A program made the translations under genes and the position numbers. A stretch of 64,000 nucleotides of DNA from Cristatella mucedo. Its lineage: Eukaryota > Bryozoa > Phylactolaemata > Cristatellidae. Shown here one piece after another: positions 35,901 to 44,946 of the stretch (within the stretch, counting starts at the first letter, position 1; the number at the start of each line of letters is the position of its first letter). Location of the stretch: NCBI GenBank assembly GCA_009760855.2, contig WPIO01000008.1:5173501-5237500 (forward strand), given 5' to 3'. Below the pieces are notes generated by a model, which saw nothing but the letters and a program-made list of their open reading frames with translations, did no database searches and was not told where the DNA came from.

Positions 35901-37048
35901 GGGGGCGGCAGCAGTCCTTAATCAGAAGGCCTTTGATGACTTGCTAACACTCATTACCCCATCATTGGTAACGTTGACACTGCAGCAGCAACTGCTGCAG
36001 CAGAACTGCCGGCATGTATAGCCCTTGCACAGGATAGGTGTCTGTTAGTGCGTGTGTTCTGGACTTCGAGGCAAGGGACGGGAATGCTGCTGTGCACTGG
36101 CATTTGTGCATTGCAGATCGCCTCCCCCCTCCCGTGCATGCAGGACCTGCCTCTGCTGTTGCTGCTGCAGCCACATGAGCTGCGCCGTGTGCTGCGCCTC
36201 GTGCTCAGGGCGAGGCACGTGTGAGAGCTCTCTGAGGCTGCCACGTGGCAATGCCGTGTATGCTGCTCACTCTGTGCCGTTATGCGGCATTCGGTGGGGG
36301 CATCGCCTGCCGCTGTCTGTGGCATGATCTCCTTCCATCCGTACTTGAACTAATGAATGTTGTGCTTGCCGCCCAAGTGTGCCACATTGCCTGTCATGGT
36401 AGCTGACTAGCTTAGCACAATAATGAGCTTACATTTTGTGTCCCTGGGAAGTAGGGTCATTCGTAAATTTTTTTTACTTCGTCCCCTAGTAGCAAATCTT
36501 GTGTCACCCAAGGAAAAATCACGGTCGCACCTACTGCGTTGTCTTTAAACCATTGCCCCGGGTCGTGGCACTAGCATTGGCTGCGTTCAGCAATTGCAGT
36601 AGCAGCTTATGGGACTCACATCCTTCAACCTGCTTCTTGGGACTAATGCCTTTAGTGCCGCCCTAAACTTATCGTAACACGCCGATTTCTGACTGACCCA
36701 TCGCTTGGCTTTATAGCTGGTGAGTCTTTGTTAACCTGCATCCCAGTTCTTAATTTATTTTGTGTATGACTAGGAGTTGCTCAAACCGAGTTTGGTGCCT
36801 CAATCATTTTTTGGCCCCTCGGTCACGTGTGCAGGTCGGTCTCTTGGCTGCTTCCTGCCTGTTCTTGCATGTCTCTCTCACTCCACCGGCTGCTCTCACC
36901 GCATGGCGTCCCAGGCTTGCCAGCTAGCCACCCTCTCTACCCTAGCCAGTCTCCTTTGGCTGCTACAGGCTACACAAGGGAGAGGGCTCGCCTATGTTTC
37001 CATAGTTCTACGAGTCCAAAATAACAGTATATGAGTGAGATAGGGGAG

Positions 37049-37092
<44 letters not shown>

Positions 37093-40000
37093 GTGTGTGC
37101 TTTTCTATGCTACAGTAGGGGGGTGGCTGGCAGCATCCTTGGCCCGCTGTGCCAGCGCTCTAGCCTTGCTGCCATTATACGTGTGCAGACTTCCGGAAAT
37201 CAGGGAAATCAGGCTGGAATAGCACTGAGTTCAATTAGTCACACCGAGAGCTCTCCACTGCTGAAGGTAGGCTGTCATCGGGCTTGACTCTCGTAATCAG
37301 CTTCCGGGCTCTGCTCATCCGCTCAGCTTAGCTCCGCCGCATGCCTTTCTTCGCCTTCAGGCATGCTCGGGGGTCATGAGGTGGTGACATGCAGCAGCGG
37401 CAGCACTCAAATACTAAGCGTCGCACCGCCGCCGTACTGTGATGGGGGGGGGACTGGGACTCCTGTCATCCAGCAGCCGAGGGAGCGAGTGTGCCGCCGC
37501 TCGGCGCTTAGCAACCTTTGCTGCTGCCTGCTCAGCTTGTAATGCTTCCCACTTTCGCACGGTCTCGATGCTTCCTCTTTGACTGCGTGCTGGTGTTTCC
37601 TTGCTGATTTGCTATCGCGTGCTGTGCAATTCACTATGGTCATCGGTGAGAAATTCTAGCCGTCTATGCTCGTGGTCCTTTACGTGTGCTTGTAACCTTT
37701 GGTCCCTGGCTACGGGCGCTGCAGGCTTGTTTGTGGGGGAGGGGGAGAGACAGCCTTCTTGATGATGTGGGTGGTAAAAAACGGGGCAGCATCGCTTATT
37801 GCAGCCGCCACAACCAAAGTGGAGTGCGCCTATTACATAGTTCTGCTCTAAAACGTTTGCTTGAAGAAAGTTGCCGTGCAGCGTGCTGTTGTCGGCAAAC
37901 GAGCATTTACAATGACAACTGTATGACGAACACCCTCGTGCGTGCCTGTAGCTTCCAGCTGATTTTGACCGTGGCAACCATTCACCTATTCGAAGCATTG
38001 CTGCAGTGTGTGCCTTGGCTAAGCATGGAGAGCACGGGTCTAGCCACTAAGCCCTCAGGCTACCCATTTTCGCTTGTGCCTCGTTAAGACTTGAGCACGG
38101 TCTAGTATCTTGCATAGGATTCTATCGGCTGTATTGGTGTTTTATTGCTTTCAAAATTGTGCCCTGCGATTTTAACTGATATGCAAACTATCCTATGCGA
38201 AAAACGGCCAAGCTTGAAACAGACCTGCCGCGAGTAGGCTAGCTAGCACTGAACAAAAGCAAGCCTGTTGCAACCAAAGGTAGTCACGTGTGAGCAGTTG
38301 TGAGACAGACACCCCCCCCTAGACGATAGAAACACGTGCAAGATGTGAGCGGTACCATGCTAGTAGCTAATTCGTGGTTAGAAGTGCAGCCACAGCATGG
38401 ATCGCCCGTGCTGTGAACGCCACTCAGAGCACATCATGGCAGCAGGCGTACTGCTACCCTTGCTGCTTGCATGGCATGTCGTTAAGCTACCTCAGTGCGT
38501 GGGTGTGCTCCTCCGGCCGCGAGGACTTCAATGCTCGAATGGCGCATTTCAAAGTCTGACTCCTAGGACTGCGATCGGGTGCTGTAGTCGCTCGAGGTCA
38601 CGCGGGAAGCGCGGTCAGGGGTCACATGGCTCCGCGATGGACCTTGACTTATGGGTGACTGCCGCCCGCTGTTCTTGCTCTCGCTTCACCTTGTTATCGC
38701 TTGCTGCATCTGCTGCGGAGCGCTCGCGGCCAGACGCAGCGCTTGGGCTGCGCTCGTTTGCTGCGCATTTGTGCGCGTGCAGCCAGTCGCGGCGGCAGCG
38801 CAGCCGTGCACCTCCTTTGCTTGCACTCTTCCCGTCGACAATGGCCTTCTGGCCTTGGCGAATCTGGTAGTCAATGCGTCAGCTGCTGCTGTTTACTCCT
38901 AGCCAAAACGCCAGTCAAGAAGTGGCATCAATGCCGCTGACGAGCTGCAGGTTCGGACTCTCGGCTGCTTTGCTCGCTCGCTCGCGAGGCAGCCGCTCGG
39001 AGGAGGCCTATGCATCAGCATCTGTACACTTCGCTGCCCGGGGCTGCACTTCATCGCCGGCCATAGCCAGCTGTGCCGCGCCGGCGCTGCCACGCTGTCG
39101 AAACCGTATCAGCATGCCGGCACGTGACGAGCATGCTCACGTGCAATCGTGATCGGTCTGCCAATGCTGTCTACGTTTGTTTCTAGCATGCAGGCGCGTT
39201 GGAGGGTGGGTGTGTGTGTGCGCGAGCTGAGCCGAGCTGTGGGTTCATGTCTGTGAGCTGAGCTAGAGCTCCGTGCGATGGTGGCGGTGCGATGCGTTTG
39301 CCGTCGGCAACGACTGGGCTGCCTTCCTTTCACACGGATGGCATCAGCAGCAGGCTTTGAGCTGCTGCTGCCTCCTCAGCCAGCTGCATGAGTAGGCAGT
39401 CGGCTGTGGAGGGGGCCCCCCACCCACACTGGTGAGTCATCGGAAGCTATCGATGCCACTTGTCGACCAATTAAGCCACAGTCGAGAACGATGCCAGCAG
39501 GAGCCACGCCCCAACCCATCCCCACCGGGCTGCGATCGTGACCGTTTGTTTGTTTGAACTGAGGTCTTTTCTGGAGTCTGTGAGCTAATGGGAAAGCTAT
39601 GCACGTTTGCTTGCACTCCTTGTACCATCTCTCATGGCTATTTGCGTATGTACTTGCCTACGTGGATGCAAGCGCGAGCGGCTTTGTTTTGCTCGTTGCC
39701 ATGGGATGCGGTTGAGGAGATGAGACAGTCACTCTGCACTGACCTGGGGTGCTGCACGTAACGTCGTCGCATCTTCGTCCTTTGCTGCTGCTGCTGCACG
39801 ATGGCTGCCCACCCACGCCGCTGCCGCTTCATCGTCGACAGCGTCGCCGGGCTCGAGCTGAGCCCTGTGGCCGCTTCCAGTCAGGGTGTGGCGTGCCTTC
39901 GTTTGCAGGGCCGTGCCAAGAGAGTGCCACAGCCGTACAGCCCTCTGAACGGCCGTCGGGAGCGTGAGTCCGAGTATCAGCAGTCTCGCTGGACGCCCTA

Positions 40001-42124
40001 CATTAAAGACATAATGGAGGTGCGCCGGCCGCCGCTGCCGAGGCGCCTCACCCAGCGTCGTGGCGCCCCGGCATGAGCCAAGCCGCAGTGCACGTGCATG
40101 CGGCTAATCCACTCAGCCTTCTTCTGTTTCCTTCCCCTCTCCTTTCTCCTCCCTTTCTTCTCTTTCCTTCCTCCCTCCTCTCTCCTTCCTTCCTCCTCTC
40201 TGCTTCCTCCGCCCTTTCATCCTGGCCCTCGGCTCGGTCCTCATCTATTTCCTCCCTTCTTTCACATTCTTATCTCCACCCTCATTCTATCCCTGTCGCT
40301 GTGTCGATAAATTATCATAGGTCGTTTGTATAGTGCCCTAAGAGAGCAGCAAGTACAGCATCGTTTTATGCATAGCACCTAGTCAGTTAGGCCTATGGGT
40401 TTAGGATTTTTGGTGTAGTGTTTAGTGGTTGTATGTTTTTGGGTTTACGGTGTAGCGTTTAGTGGTTAAATTTTGTATTTTTTCGGATTTGAGTTTTTGG
40501 GTTTAGGGGTTTAGGGAGAAACTCCTACCAGAAACGATATTTCGAATCGTGTTTATTTAACGTAAATATAAGCAGATGCTGGCGACCATGTTGGAACAGC
40601 CTGCTATGGGCACTGTGCCCACAGCAGAAACTGACTGGCACAATTGATGCCGTATTAGCGGAAGTGACCTGAATCCCTTTCCATGTGCTTTACAGCTTGC
40701 TGCAAGATAATCAATAGCCAAGGATTAATGACATGCACGGCATCAGGCCCTACTTAGTCAAGTATGCAAAAGCAAGAATTATGCTTAGGCAGCCCTACCG
40801 ATTAGTAGGACTTCCGGTTGGTAAAATGCTTTGAATCACGTGCGAGTATGCACGCAAAGCATACCGGAACAAATAATCAGAAGTTCACTGGGGAGCAGGG
40901 AAGGCTATAGAAACATATGCATCTTAAGCTAAGACGTATATGCTGCAAAGATATTGCTGATGGTGACAGAAACTGGAAATGAGTTCCAGACTTTTGGTGC
41001 ATACGAGCTAAATGCCCGTTGTCACTAAAAAGTATCAATGTAGTGTGAGGTACTCAGCGAGAGGACTAGAAGTTGAGGAGCGGTTGATTTGAGAGAACAC
41101 GCTGGTGGAGCAAGGCGGTCGGCTCCTTAGGCTTGTTTAAGCGATTGAAGCAACCTGCTAGCCATACAGAACGTGTTGGAATCGATGAGATGCTTGATAG
41201 TGATGCCAGTGAACTTCGGTCAGAGGCGGTGTGACGTAGCAGTGTGACGTAGCAGTGTGACAGAAACTGTCAACGGTGTAGCAGCAGGTACGCCCTTTAC
41301 AGGAGACCAGATGAGCCACCATGTTTCGCATCGGCTGCAAGCGATTAAAGGGCTCACAGGCCGGGTGTCCTTGGCAACAGGATTTGCATTAATGCAGATG
41401 CACGTATCACGAGCATGTAAACCAGTTTGACTGTCTTTCTCCTGCCCCGATTTTGGCGACGCTTTGCAAAGCGTGGTTCACGCTTTTTCGCGCCAGGTCG
41501 GCAGCCAGCCGCGAGCGCCTGTCTGCAGGTCCGTCATCCTTGTAAGGTCCGTCATCCTTGTAGGATGCCGTCGAGGACAAGCTGGACGCGAAGAGCTTTC
41601 CTTATCTGTCCGGCTCTGCGTCTCGTGGCGGTGGACGAATGCCCACAGCTCCCGTCAGGTAACCTTATGCCCCCTCTCTACCCCTACCCATTCACATTCC
41701 TCGGGGAGGGGCACGAGTTCGAGTATTTAATGTAGCCAGTGTTGTGGAACTTGTGTCGGTAGCCGATCTGGAATGATTTCTCTTCCTGCCTGCAGTTAGG
41801 CTAGTTACGTTCCATTGTGTATCCCTGCCACCGGTTGTATCCATGCACGAGCCTCGCTGATAAGGCCCAGCAGGTGTGGTGCTCACCTCTAACCATCAAG
41901 GTCGTAAGCTCGAGCGAATGCGGCTAATGGGAAGCGCCTGGATAGAGATTTAAGTTCTCTTAGGGTACTACACAAATGAACTTTTTTGTTTTCCTTTGCG
42001 TGCTCATGCGTGCTGAAGTTGTGCATGCACAGTCACTGACAAATGGAAATGCTTCTTTTCCAGCTAATGTAAAGTGATTTAAGTTCTCTCGAGGTGCTAT
42101 ACAAATATTTATCATTATTAATAC

Positions 42125-42155
<31 letters not shown>

Positions 42156-44946
42156 GTTGTTATTATTATTGGTCTAGTCTGACTATTTTGTCATCTTTAC
42201 TCATCGTCTTCATTACCTAACATGCCGAAAGGTCGTAGCTCAGCTCTAAGATGCTCGCAATCCATGGCCTAGGTCGTAGGTTCGAGTCCTGCAGAGGATG
42301 GTTTTTTTGTCGCTCTCTGCAAGCCACTAAGGCTCTTCTGATGCCATGTAAATGAGGCCGTTGAATCGAATGCTCATTAGTTGGTTGAGGTCGTGGGCTC
42401 GAGCCCCAAGGCACATGTTAAGCGCCTGAATAGAGATTAAGTTCTCTTAGGGCGCTATACAAATAAATTATATATATATATATATATATTAGTTCATTTT
42501 GCAGTGCTGGCAGAGTTAAAGGATTTTCATCCTAGCATCCCATCTCAGGCCTTCGCATCCTGTATGCCCAAACTAGGGTCGGCTGTATGCAGATCAGGAT
42601 GGTTTCGCCTGTGAAGGAGAGGTGCACGCAAGCGGCTGCTTGTCATGCCCACCCCAAAGTGGGTTGGCTCCTCCGAATCGGAGCGTGCTCAAGCCTACTG
42701 CATCAGCTTTGCATGTTTGTGCTGCTACGTGTGTGCGCTACATGCAGCACAGTCAGAGCCAGGTCGCGAGTCGGAGTCACGTGACGAGCGAAGCCTGCAG
42801 AGCTGCTCCGCTGATGCCTCTGCTCTGCAGCAGCAGCGCAGCTCTATTTGGTGCGTGCGCACAGCTCTACTCGGCGCTGTTGCTCAGCGGAGAGAGGCAC
42901 CGCGAGGCTGCTCGCCTCCGCCCCTCAGGCTTGCCACTTTGTTGTGCAACTTTGCAGCGCCCGCTACAACTGGCAAAAGGACCGCCGGCAGCCGCGGCGC
43001 ACCGGGCCGCGACTCATCGTTTTCGTCATGGGCGGTCTGACGTGCAGCGAGATGCGCTGCGCTTACGAGGTGGCCGAGAGCTCAAAGACGTGGGACGTCA
43101 TCGTCGGTGAGGAGCCTGTCGCGTGTGTGCGTGCTCTCTGCGAGCCGCCGGGCGGCACTCGCTGCGAGCGAGCCCAGCACCCACCGGTGGCAATTTGCCG
43201 AAGCTCGTGGCGCTCAGCGAGTGTTGCGCCGCTCGTAGAGCGGCGCAACACTCGCTGTTCTCCCCGGGAGGATGGACGTGGGGTTGCTTGCATGCGATCA
43301 TTTCCTCGCCACAGCTTGTCGCCTCGGCAGCTGCTAAGCGATGGCCCACAGTTGCACCGCCGAGTGCCTCGGTGCATTGCCGGGGCGCAGGTCTTCGCGT
43401 GTCGGTCACGTGCCGAACACCGACGTCGAAGGTGGCAGACGAGCACCCCGTGTCGTGGCAGCTGGTTTTCTGATGACAGCGGCACGTGCCCTTTGCTTTT
43501 CGTCCGTCGTCCACGGCGTTGGTTGAAGGCGAGTGCGCAGTCGAGAATGGCACCCAGGTCGATGGGGTTAGCCTTAAGGACAGCCGGCGTGGCAGCAGGC
43601 GGTTAACTGCTCGGCTCGGATGCCTGATCGTTTCGGTACAACATTTAAAAGTTGATTAGTTAAGAAAAAGACGTAGGAACCGAGCAGGACTGCTTCGGGC
43701 CTTCGGGGCGCTAAAAGAGACTAGGATTAAGACAGCACCGAGGCGTCGTCGGCAAGCAGCTCGTTATTTTGCTTCCGTTTAGTTGGTTTTGTTTTTTGCT
43801 AATATAATCTGTGCTTTGCCTTTGGTAGTAATATTCCTAGCTAGAGTCTATGCTCGCAAGACTACTACGGAGTCTAGAGCTCTCTAGACTCCGTAGCCAG
43901 AAGAGGTAGTAAGCATTCCAGTGAGTCTTAAAAGAATTGTCATGGGCTTATTTGCCGGCCAAGAGTTCCCGGGCAGACCACAGCAGCAGCAGCAGCAGCA
44001 GGCCAAGGACCGTCTTGAGGTGAATGACCACAGCAATTTGTCCACTATGTTGTATACTTAGGATCACAGACCACCAAGCACTCATGCAGTCTTGAATCAG
44101 GCTCGTGAACCATGACCTCGGTGCTGCCTCGGTGCTGCCTCGGTGTCAGGCCTTGCTCGATCGGATCTGTGGCAGTGACTGCAGCTGGTTCTTGGGCAAC
44201 CTGCTGAGAAACCGATTGAAAAATGATTAAAAAATAAAAGGTCAGCTGATTGAGTAACCTCGTGTATGTAGGCGGCAAAAAGAGCCTTGGTGGAACTCGC
44301 CTCTGGCAATGAGTGATAAATGATTGCATGCATCAGGACTCGAACCCACGACTTGGTTCGAGTAGTGCAAGAGCACCTTCCTTACCCCTAACCTAAGACC
44401 CAAGGTAATAAGTAACTGATCCTTTAAGCAGTGGTTCCAAACGGCGGAGCACTCCAGATGGTCCCTGATTGTTAGCAGCGATTTTATGAAGTCATAGCCT
44501 CTGATTGCTGGCGATAATTTTATGAAGCCGGTGAAGCCTTAAATCTAATGGATGAAAACGTTCGAAACTAAGTAATAAAGTAATATGGTAATGATAAATA
44601 AGGTAAGTTTATTAAATTAAAAAGGGTCCTCCAAGATGAATTCCGAGGGTGCCGTCGTGGAATGTTTACGACCTCTCGCCTGTCAGCTAGAACTTCAGGC
44701 TTCATCTCCTTGCTTAGCTCGTCGGGAGATGCTGAGGCAGGTCACAGCTTTGTTCAGGGGGTGGGTGGCACAGATGCCATTGCCTCATGGAATAATGCTT
44801 GAAGGTGAGCCCTAATTTGATCAATACTTTTGCCAGAAGCGACTGCTTACCGCCTCTGTTGCACGCCTGCAGGCTCGACGCACTTGATCACGCCAGACGC
44901 GTTCCTTGGCAACCTGAAGGAGCTGGGTCCGCAGTCGGAGGCCTGA
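21740..44946 (+). CDS. STXBP1: STXBP1 (Munc18-1 / UNC-18 / ROP), complete gene
   Basis: Exons: 21740-21770, 28207-28412, 28536-28718, 28998-29146, 29321-29405, 29577-29707, 30117-30227, 30477-30684, 31538-31676, 31897-32012, 39909-40019, 41564-41658, 42958-43106, 44873-44946. They total 1,788 bases, 595 residues plus TGA, against 594 in human. It is a Sec1/Munc18 protein that clasps closed syntaxin and assembled SNAREs and is required for regulated vesicle fusion. Every block of the family is present, for example '[12 protein letters not shown]', '[16 protein letters not shown]', '[18 protein letters not shown]', '[16 protein letters not shown]', 'EQDLAMGTD', '[16 protein letters not shown]', '[11 protein letters not shown]' and 'EMRCAYEV'. 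All phases agree. One intron begins GC instead of GT. The frame shows no internal stop. Confidence 0.98.
23151..24999 (-). mobile_element. Tc1-like DNA transposon, copy A, interrupted
   Basis: The outer ends, each flanked by TA, share 'ACATTTATTGACAGCCCA' (left) and the complement of 'GGACATAAGTGT' (right), imperfect inverted repeats. Minus-strand fragments include the helix-turn-helix part '[15 protein letters not shown]' near 24,840-24,900 and '[15 protein letters not shown]' and '[15 protein letters not shown]' near 23,720-23,900. A LINE (24,055-24,790) sits between the two halves. Stops and frame breaks make it inactive. Ends are approximate. Confidence 0.8.
24055..24790 (-). mobile_element. 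CR1/L2-like LINE inserted in Tc1-like copy A
   Basis: Minus frames read '[19 protein letters not shown]' and 'NSAARLRRE', matching the LINE C-terminal half. Its 3' tail ('GAGAACTCAATCTCTTTCTA' and AAT/ATA repeats) lies at the left end, inside transposon sequence. Confidence 0.83.
25111..25620 (-). other. Unassigned 169-codon open frame in STXBP1 intron 1
   Basis: It opens with [14 protein letters not shown] and has no domain, signal peptide or membrane segment that I recognise. It may be chance, or a remnant of an unknown transposon. It lies antisense to STXBP1. Confidence 0.15.
26480..27985 (+). mobile_element. CR1/L2-like non-LTR retrotransposon (LINE), best-preserved copy
   Basis: 5'-truncated. 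The reverse-transcriptase core is visible: '[17 protein letters not shown]', '[14 protein letters not shown]', then '[14 protein letters not shown]' (catalytic YADD is YADE here), thumb '[18 protein letters not shown]', and the C-terminus '[15 protein letters not shown]' to 'KTHLFRKAF'. It is decayed, with a frame change near 27,390 and a stop near 26,685. The 3' end is 'GCGCCTAGAAAGAGATTGAG' ... 'GGGTGCTTTATCAGGTGC' with ATT/ATA repeats. A small copy of its own tail is nested inside at 26,873-26,927. Confidence 0.93.
26873..26927 (+). mobile_element. Nested minimal LINE tail inside the LINE
   Basis: 'GTTCTGAGGGCACTTTATCA' plus (ATT)n interrupts the coding sequence between 'TGCTTTGA' and 'TCCCTCCCAGCC'. 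The copy at 50.1 kb reads straight through 'TGCTTTGATCCCTACCAGCC' at this spot. Confidence 0.8.
28207..28412 (+). CDS. STXBP1: STXBP1 exon 2: domain 1
   Basis: The acceptor is 'ATGCCACAG'. It encodes residues about 11-79, with '[20 protein letters not shown]' aligned to human '[20 protein letters not shown]', the syntaxin-binding surface of domain 1. Asp32 corresponds to human Asp34. It ends 'YLITPTEE' at GAG|GCACGT, a GC donor. Confidence 0.96.
28536..28718 (+). CDS. STXBP1: STXBP1 exon 3: domain 1 end
   Basis: The acceptor is 'GGCGTTACAG' and the donor is AAC|GTGAGT, phase 0 at both ends. It reads 'SMDLMLADF', '[19 protein letters not shown]' and '[19 protein letters not shown]', residues 80-140, closely matching human. 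Confidence 0.97.
28998..29146 (+). CDS. STXBP1: STXBP1 exon 4: domain 2
   Basis: The acceptor is 'GTGCTTTGTAAG' and the donor is GGGC|GTAGGT. It reads '[14 protein letters not shown]' and '[20 protein letters not shown]', the counterpart of human '[20 protein letters not shown]'. It ends in phase 2. Confidence 0.96.
29257..29290. repeat. Perfect inverted repeat, 13 bp arms, 8 nt loop
   Basis: Arms CAGCCTCGCATGC (29,257-29,269) and GCATGCGAGGCTG (29,278-29,290), in STXBP1 intron 4, 30 bp before exon 5. Confidence 0.95.
29321..29405 (+). CDS. STXBP1: STXBP1 exon 5
   Basis: The acceptor is 'CGCTGCTGCAG' and the donor is AAC|GTAAGG. It encodes '[20 protein letters not shown]', matching human '[20 protein letters not shown]'. 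Confidence 0.96.
29577..29707 (+). CDS. STXBP1: STXBP1 exon 6: start of domain 3
   Basis: The acceptor is 'GGCCGTCGCAG' and the donor is TCAA|GTATGT. It encodes '[20 protein letters not shown]' and then '[19 protein letters not shown]', the most conserved stretch of the Sec1/Munc18 family. It ends in phase 2. Confidence 0.97.
30117..30227 (+). CDS. STXBP1: STXBP1 exon 7
   Basis: The acceptor is 'GTTGCTGCAG' and the donor is CGAT|GTGAGT. It reads '[20 protein letters not shown]', against human '[20 protein letters not shown]'. Confidence 0.96.
30477..30684 (+). CDS. STXBP1: STXBP1 exon 8: domain 3a hinge helices
   Basis: The acceptor is 'CAAAACTTCAG' and the donor is GCAG|GTAAGA. It encodes '[14 protein letters not shown]' and '[16 protein letters not shown]', then '[13 protein letters not shown]'. 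In the family this is the region whose helices extend to template SNAREs. Confidence 0.97.
31538..31676 (+). CDS. STXBP1: STXBP1 exon 9
   Basis: The acceptor is 'GGGTATTCCTAG' and the donor is GGCG|GTAGGG. It reads '[20 protein letters not shown]' and then '[11 protein letters not shown]', near identical to human. Confidence 0.97.
31897..32012 (+). CDS. STXBP1: STXBP1 exon 10
   Basis: The acceptor is 'CTTTGTTGCAG' and the donor is ACC|GTAAGC. It reads '[20 protein letters not shown]' against human '[20 protein letters not shown]'. Confidence 0.96.
33497..33632 (-). mobile_element. SINE-A, full length
   Basis: The minus strand reads head 'GAGCTGGTTTGGTCTAGCGG', B-box-like 'GGGCTCGAGCCCC', then the tail 'GAAGCGCCTGAATAGAGATT' ... 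'AGGGTGCTATATAAATGAAT'. The tail matches the hairpin tail of the local LINE. Confidence 0.88.
34345..35805 (+). mobile_element. CR1/L2-like LINE, older copy
   Basis: It follows the LINE from the 'ERLSSRL' region (near 34,440) through '[11 protein letters not shown]' (34,765) to the '[15 protein letters not shown]' block (35,165) and ends in a (ATT)-type tail near 35,805. It is more diverged than the 26.5 kb copy, and a SINE-B fragment interrupts it at about 34,590-34,709. Confidence 0.82.
34590..34709 (+). mobile_element. SINE-B 3' fragment nested in LINE
   Basis: 'TTCTGTGGTGGGCGATCTCT', 'GGTGGTGATAGCC' and 'GAGGCAGTTGAATCAGG' follow the SINE-B body and tail. LINE sequence resumes directly after. 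Confidence 0.75.
37050..37099. repeat. (GT)n microsatellite
   Basis: About 25 GT units with one GC interruption, in STXBP1 intron 10. Confidence 0.95.
39909..40019 (+). CDS. STXBP1: STXBP1 exon 11: linker and '[11 protein letters not shown]'
   Basis: The acceptor is 'TTCGTTTGCAG' and the donor is GAG|GTGCGC. A variable basic linker is followed by '[15 protein letters not shown]', matching human 'YQLSRWTPIIKDIME'. Phase 0 at both ends. Confidence 0.96.
40388..40520. other. G/T-rich patch with degenerate TTTAGGG-like units
   Basis: Repeats such as 'GGGTTTAGGGGTTTAGGG' and 'GTGTAGTGTTTAGTGG' in STXBP1 intron 11. The units are irregular and cover about 130 bp. Confidence 0.6.
40900..41345 (-). 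mobile_element. Decayed LINE, 3' half
   Basis: Reversed 'GAGTTCCAGACTTTTGGTGC' followed by 'ATACGAGCTAAATGC' is the complement of the LINE 'SYAPKAWNS' region. The tail side is unclear, and a tail-like fragment also lies at 40,312-40,350. Confidence 0.6.
41528..41563 (+). repeat. STXBP1: 18 bp tandem duplication spanning the exon 12 acceptor
   Basis: Units GGTCCGTCATCCTTGTAA and GGTCCGTCATCCTTGTAG. The second ends in the AG used by exon 12. The first ends TGTAAG and is also acceptor-like. Confidence 0.9.
41564..41658 (+). CDS. STXBP1: STXBP1 exon 12
   Basis: The acceptor is 'ATCCTTGTAG' and the donor is TCAG|GTAACC. It reads '[17 protein letters not shown]' against human 'DTIEDKLDTKHYPYIST', and ends in phase 2, supplying AG of a Ser codon. 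Confidence 0.95.
41893..42165 (+). mobile_element. SINE-A 3' part followed by LINE 3' tail
   Basis: 41,893-41,985 carries 'GTCGTAAGCTCGAGCGAATG' and 'GAAGCGCCTGGATAGAGATT' with the GGCGC-type hairpin. 41,990-42,165 carries 'GCTCATGCGTGCTGAAG', 'CAGCTAATGTAAAGTGATTT' and a long (ATT)n, the end of the LINE. Confidence 0.75.
42232..42475 (+). mobile_element. SINE-B variant followed by SINE-A 3' part
   Basis: 42,232-42,372 has the tRNA-like 'GTCGTAGGTTCGAGTCCTGC' and 'AAGGCTCTTCTGATGCCATG' of SINE-B. From 42,383 the sequence is SINE-A: 'GTCGTGGGCTCGAGCCCC', 'AAGCGCCTGAATAGAGATTA' and 'AGGGCGCTATACAAATAAAT', ending in (AT)n. Confidence 0.75.
42958..43106 (+). CDS. STXBP1: STXBP1 exon 13: domain 2 C-terminal part
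   Basis: The acceptor is 'AACTTTGCAG' and the donor is GTCG|GTGAGG. It reads 'SARYNWQKD', '[20 protein letters not shown]' and '[15 protein letters not shown]', aligned with human '[20 protein letters not shown]'. Confidence 0.97.
43215..43257. repeat. Perfect inverted repeat, 20 bp arms, 3 nt loop
   Basis: Arms CAGCGAGTGTTGCGCCGCTC and its exact complement, separated by GTA, in STXBP1 intron 13 about 110 bp after exon 13. Confidence 0.96.
43865..43896. repeat. Perfect inverted repeat, 15 bp arms, 2 nt loop
   Basis: Arms CTACGGAGTCTAGAG and CTCTAGACTCCGTAG separated by CT, in STXBP1 intron 13. Confidence 0.96.
44873..44946 (+). CDS. STXBP1: STXBP1 exon 14 (C-terminus and stop)
   Basis: The acceptor is 'GCACGCCTGCAG'. 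It reads '[19 protein letters not shown]' and ends SEA before TGA at 44,944-44,946. Human has 'GSTHILTPQKLLDTLKKLN'. Confidence 0.97.

Larger units (their letters stand above)
32013..39908 (+). other. STXBP1: STXBP1 intron 10 (7.9 kb)
   Basis: It contains SINE-A at 33,497-33,632, a LINE at about 34,345-35,805 with a SINE-B fragment inside, and a (GT)n run at 37,050-37,099. Most of 36,000-39,900 is not assignable to any element, and no exon was recognised in it. Confidence 0.75.

Noticed and set aside
44430-44640. Second hAT element suggested by 'AGCAGTGGTTCCAAAC'
   Set aside because: Only one terminal-repeat-like end was found, with no matching partner or 8 bp duplication.
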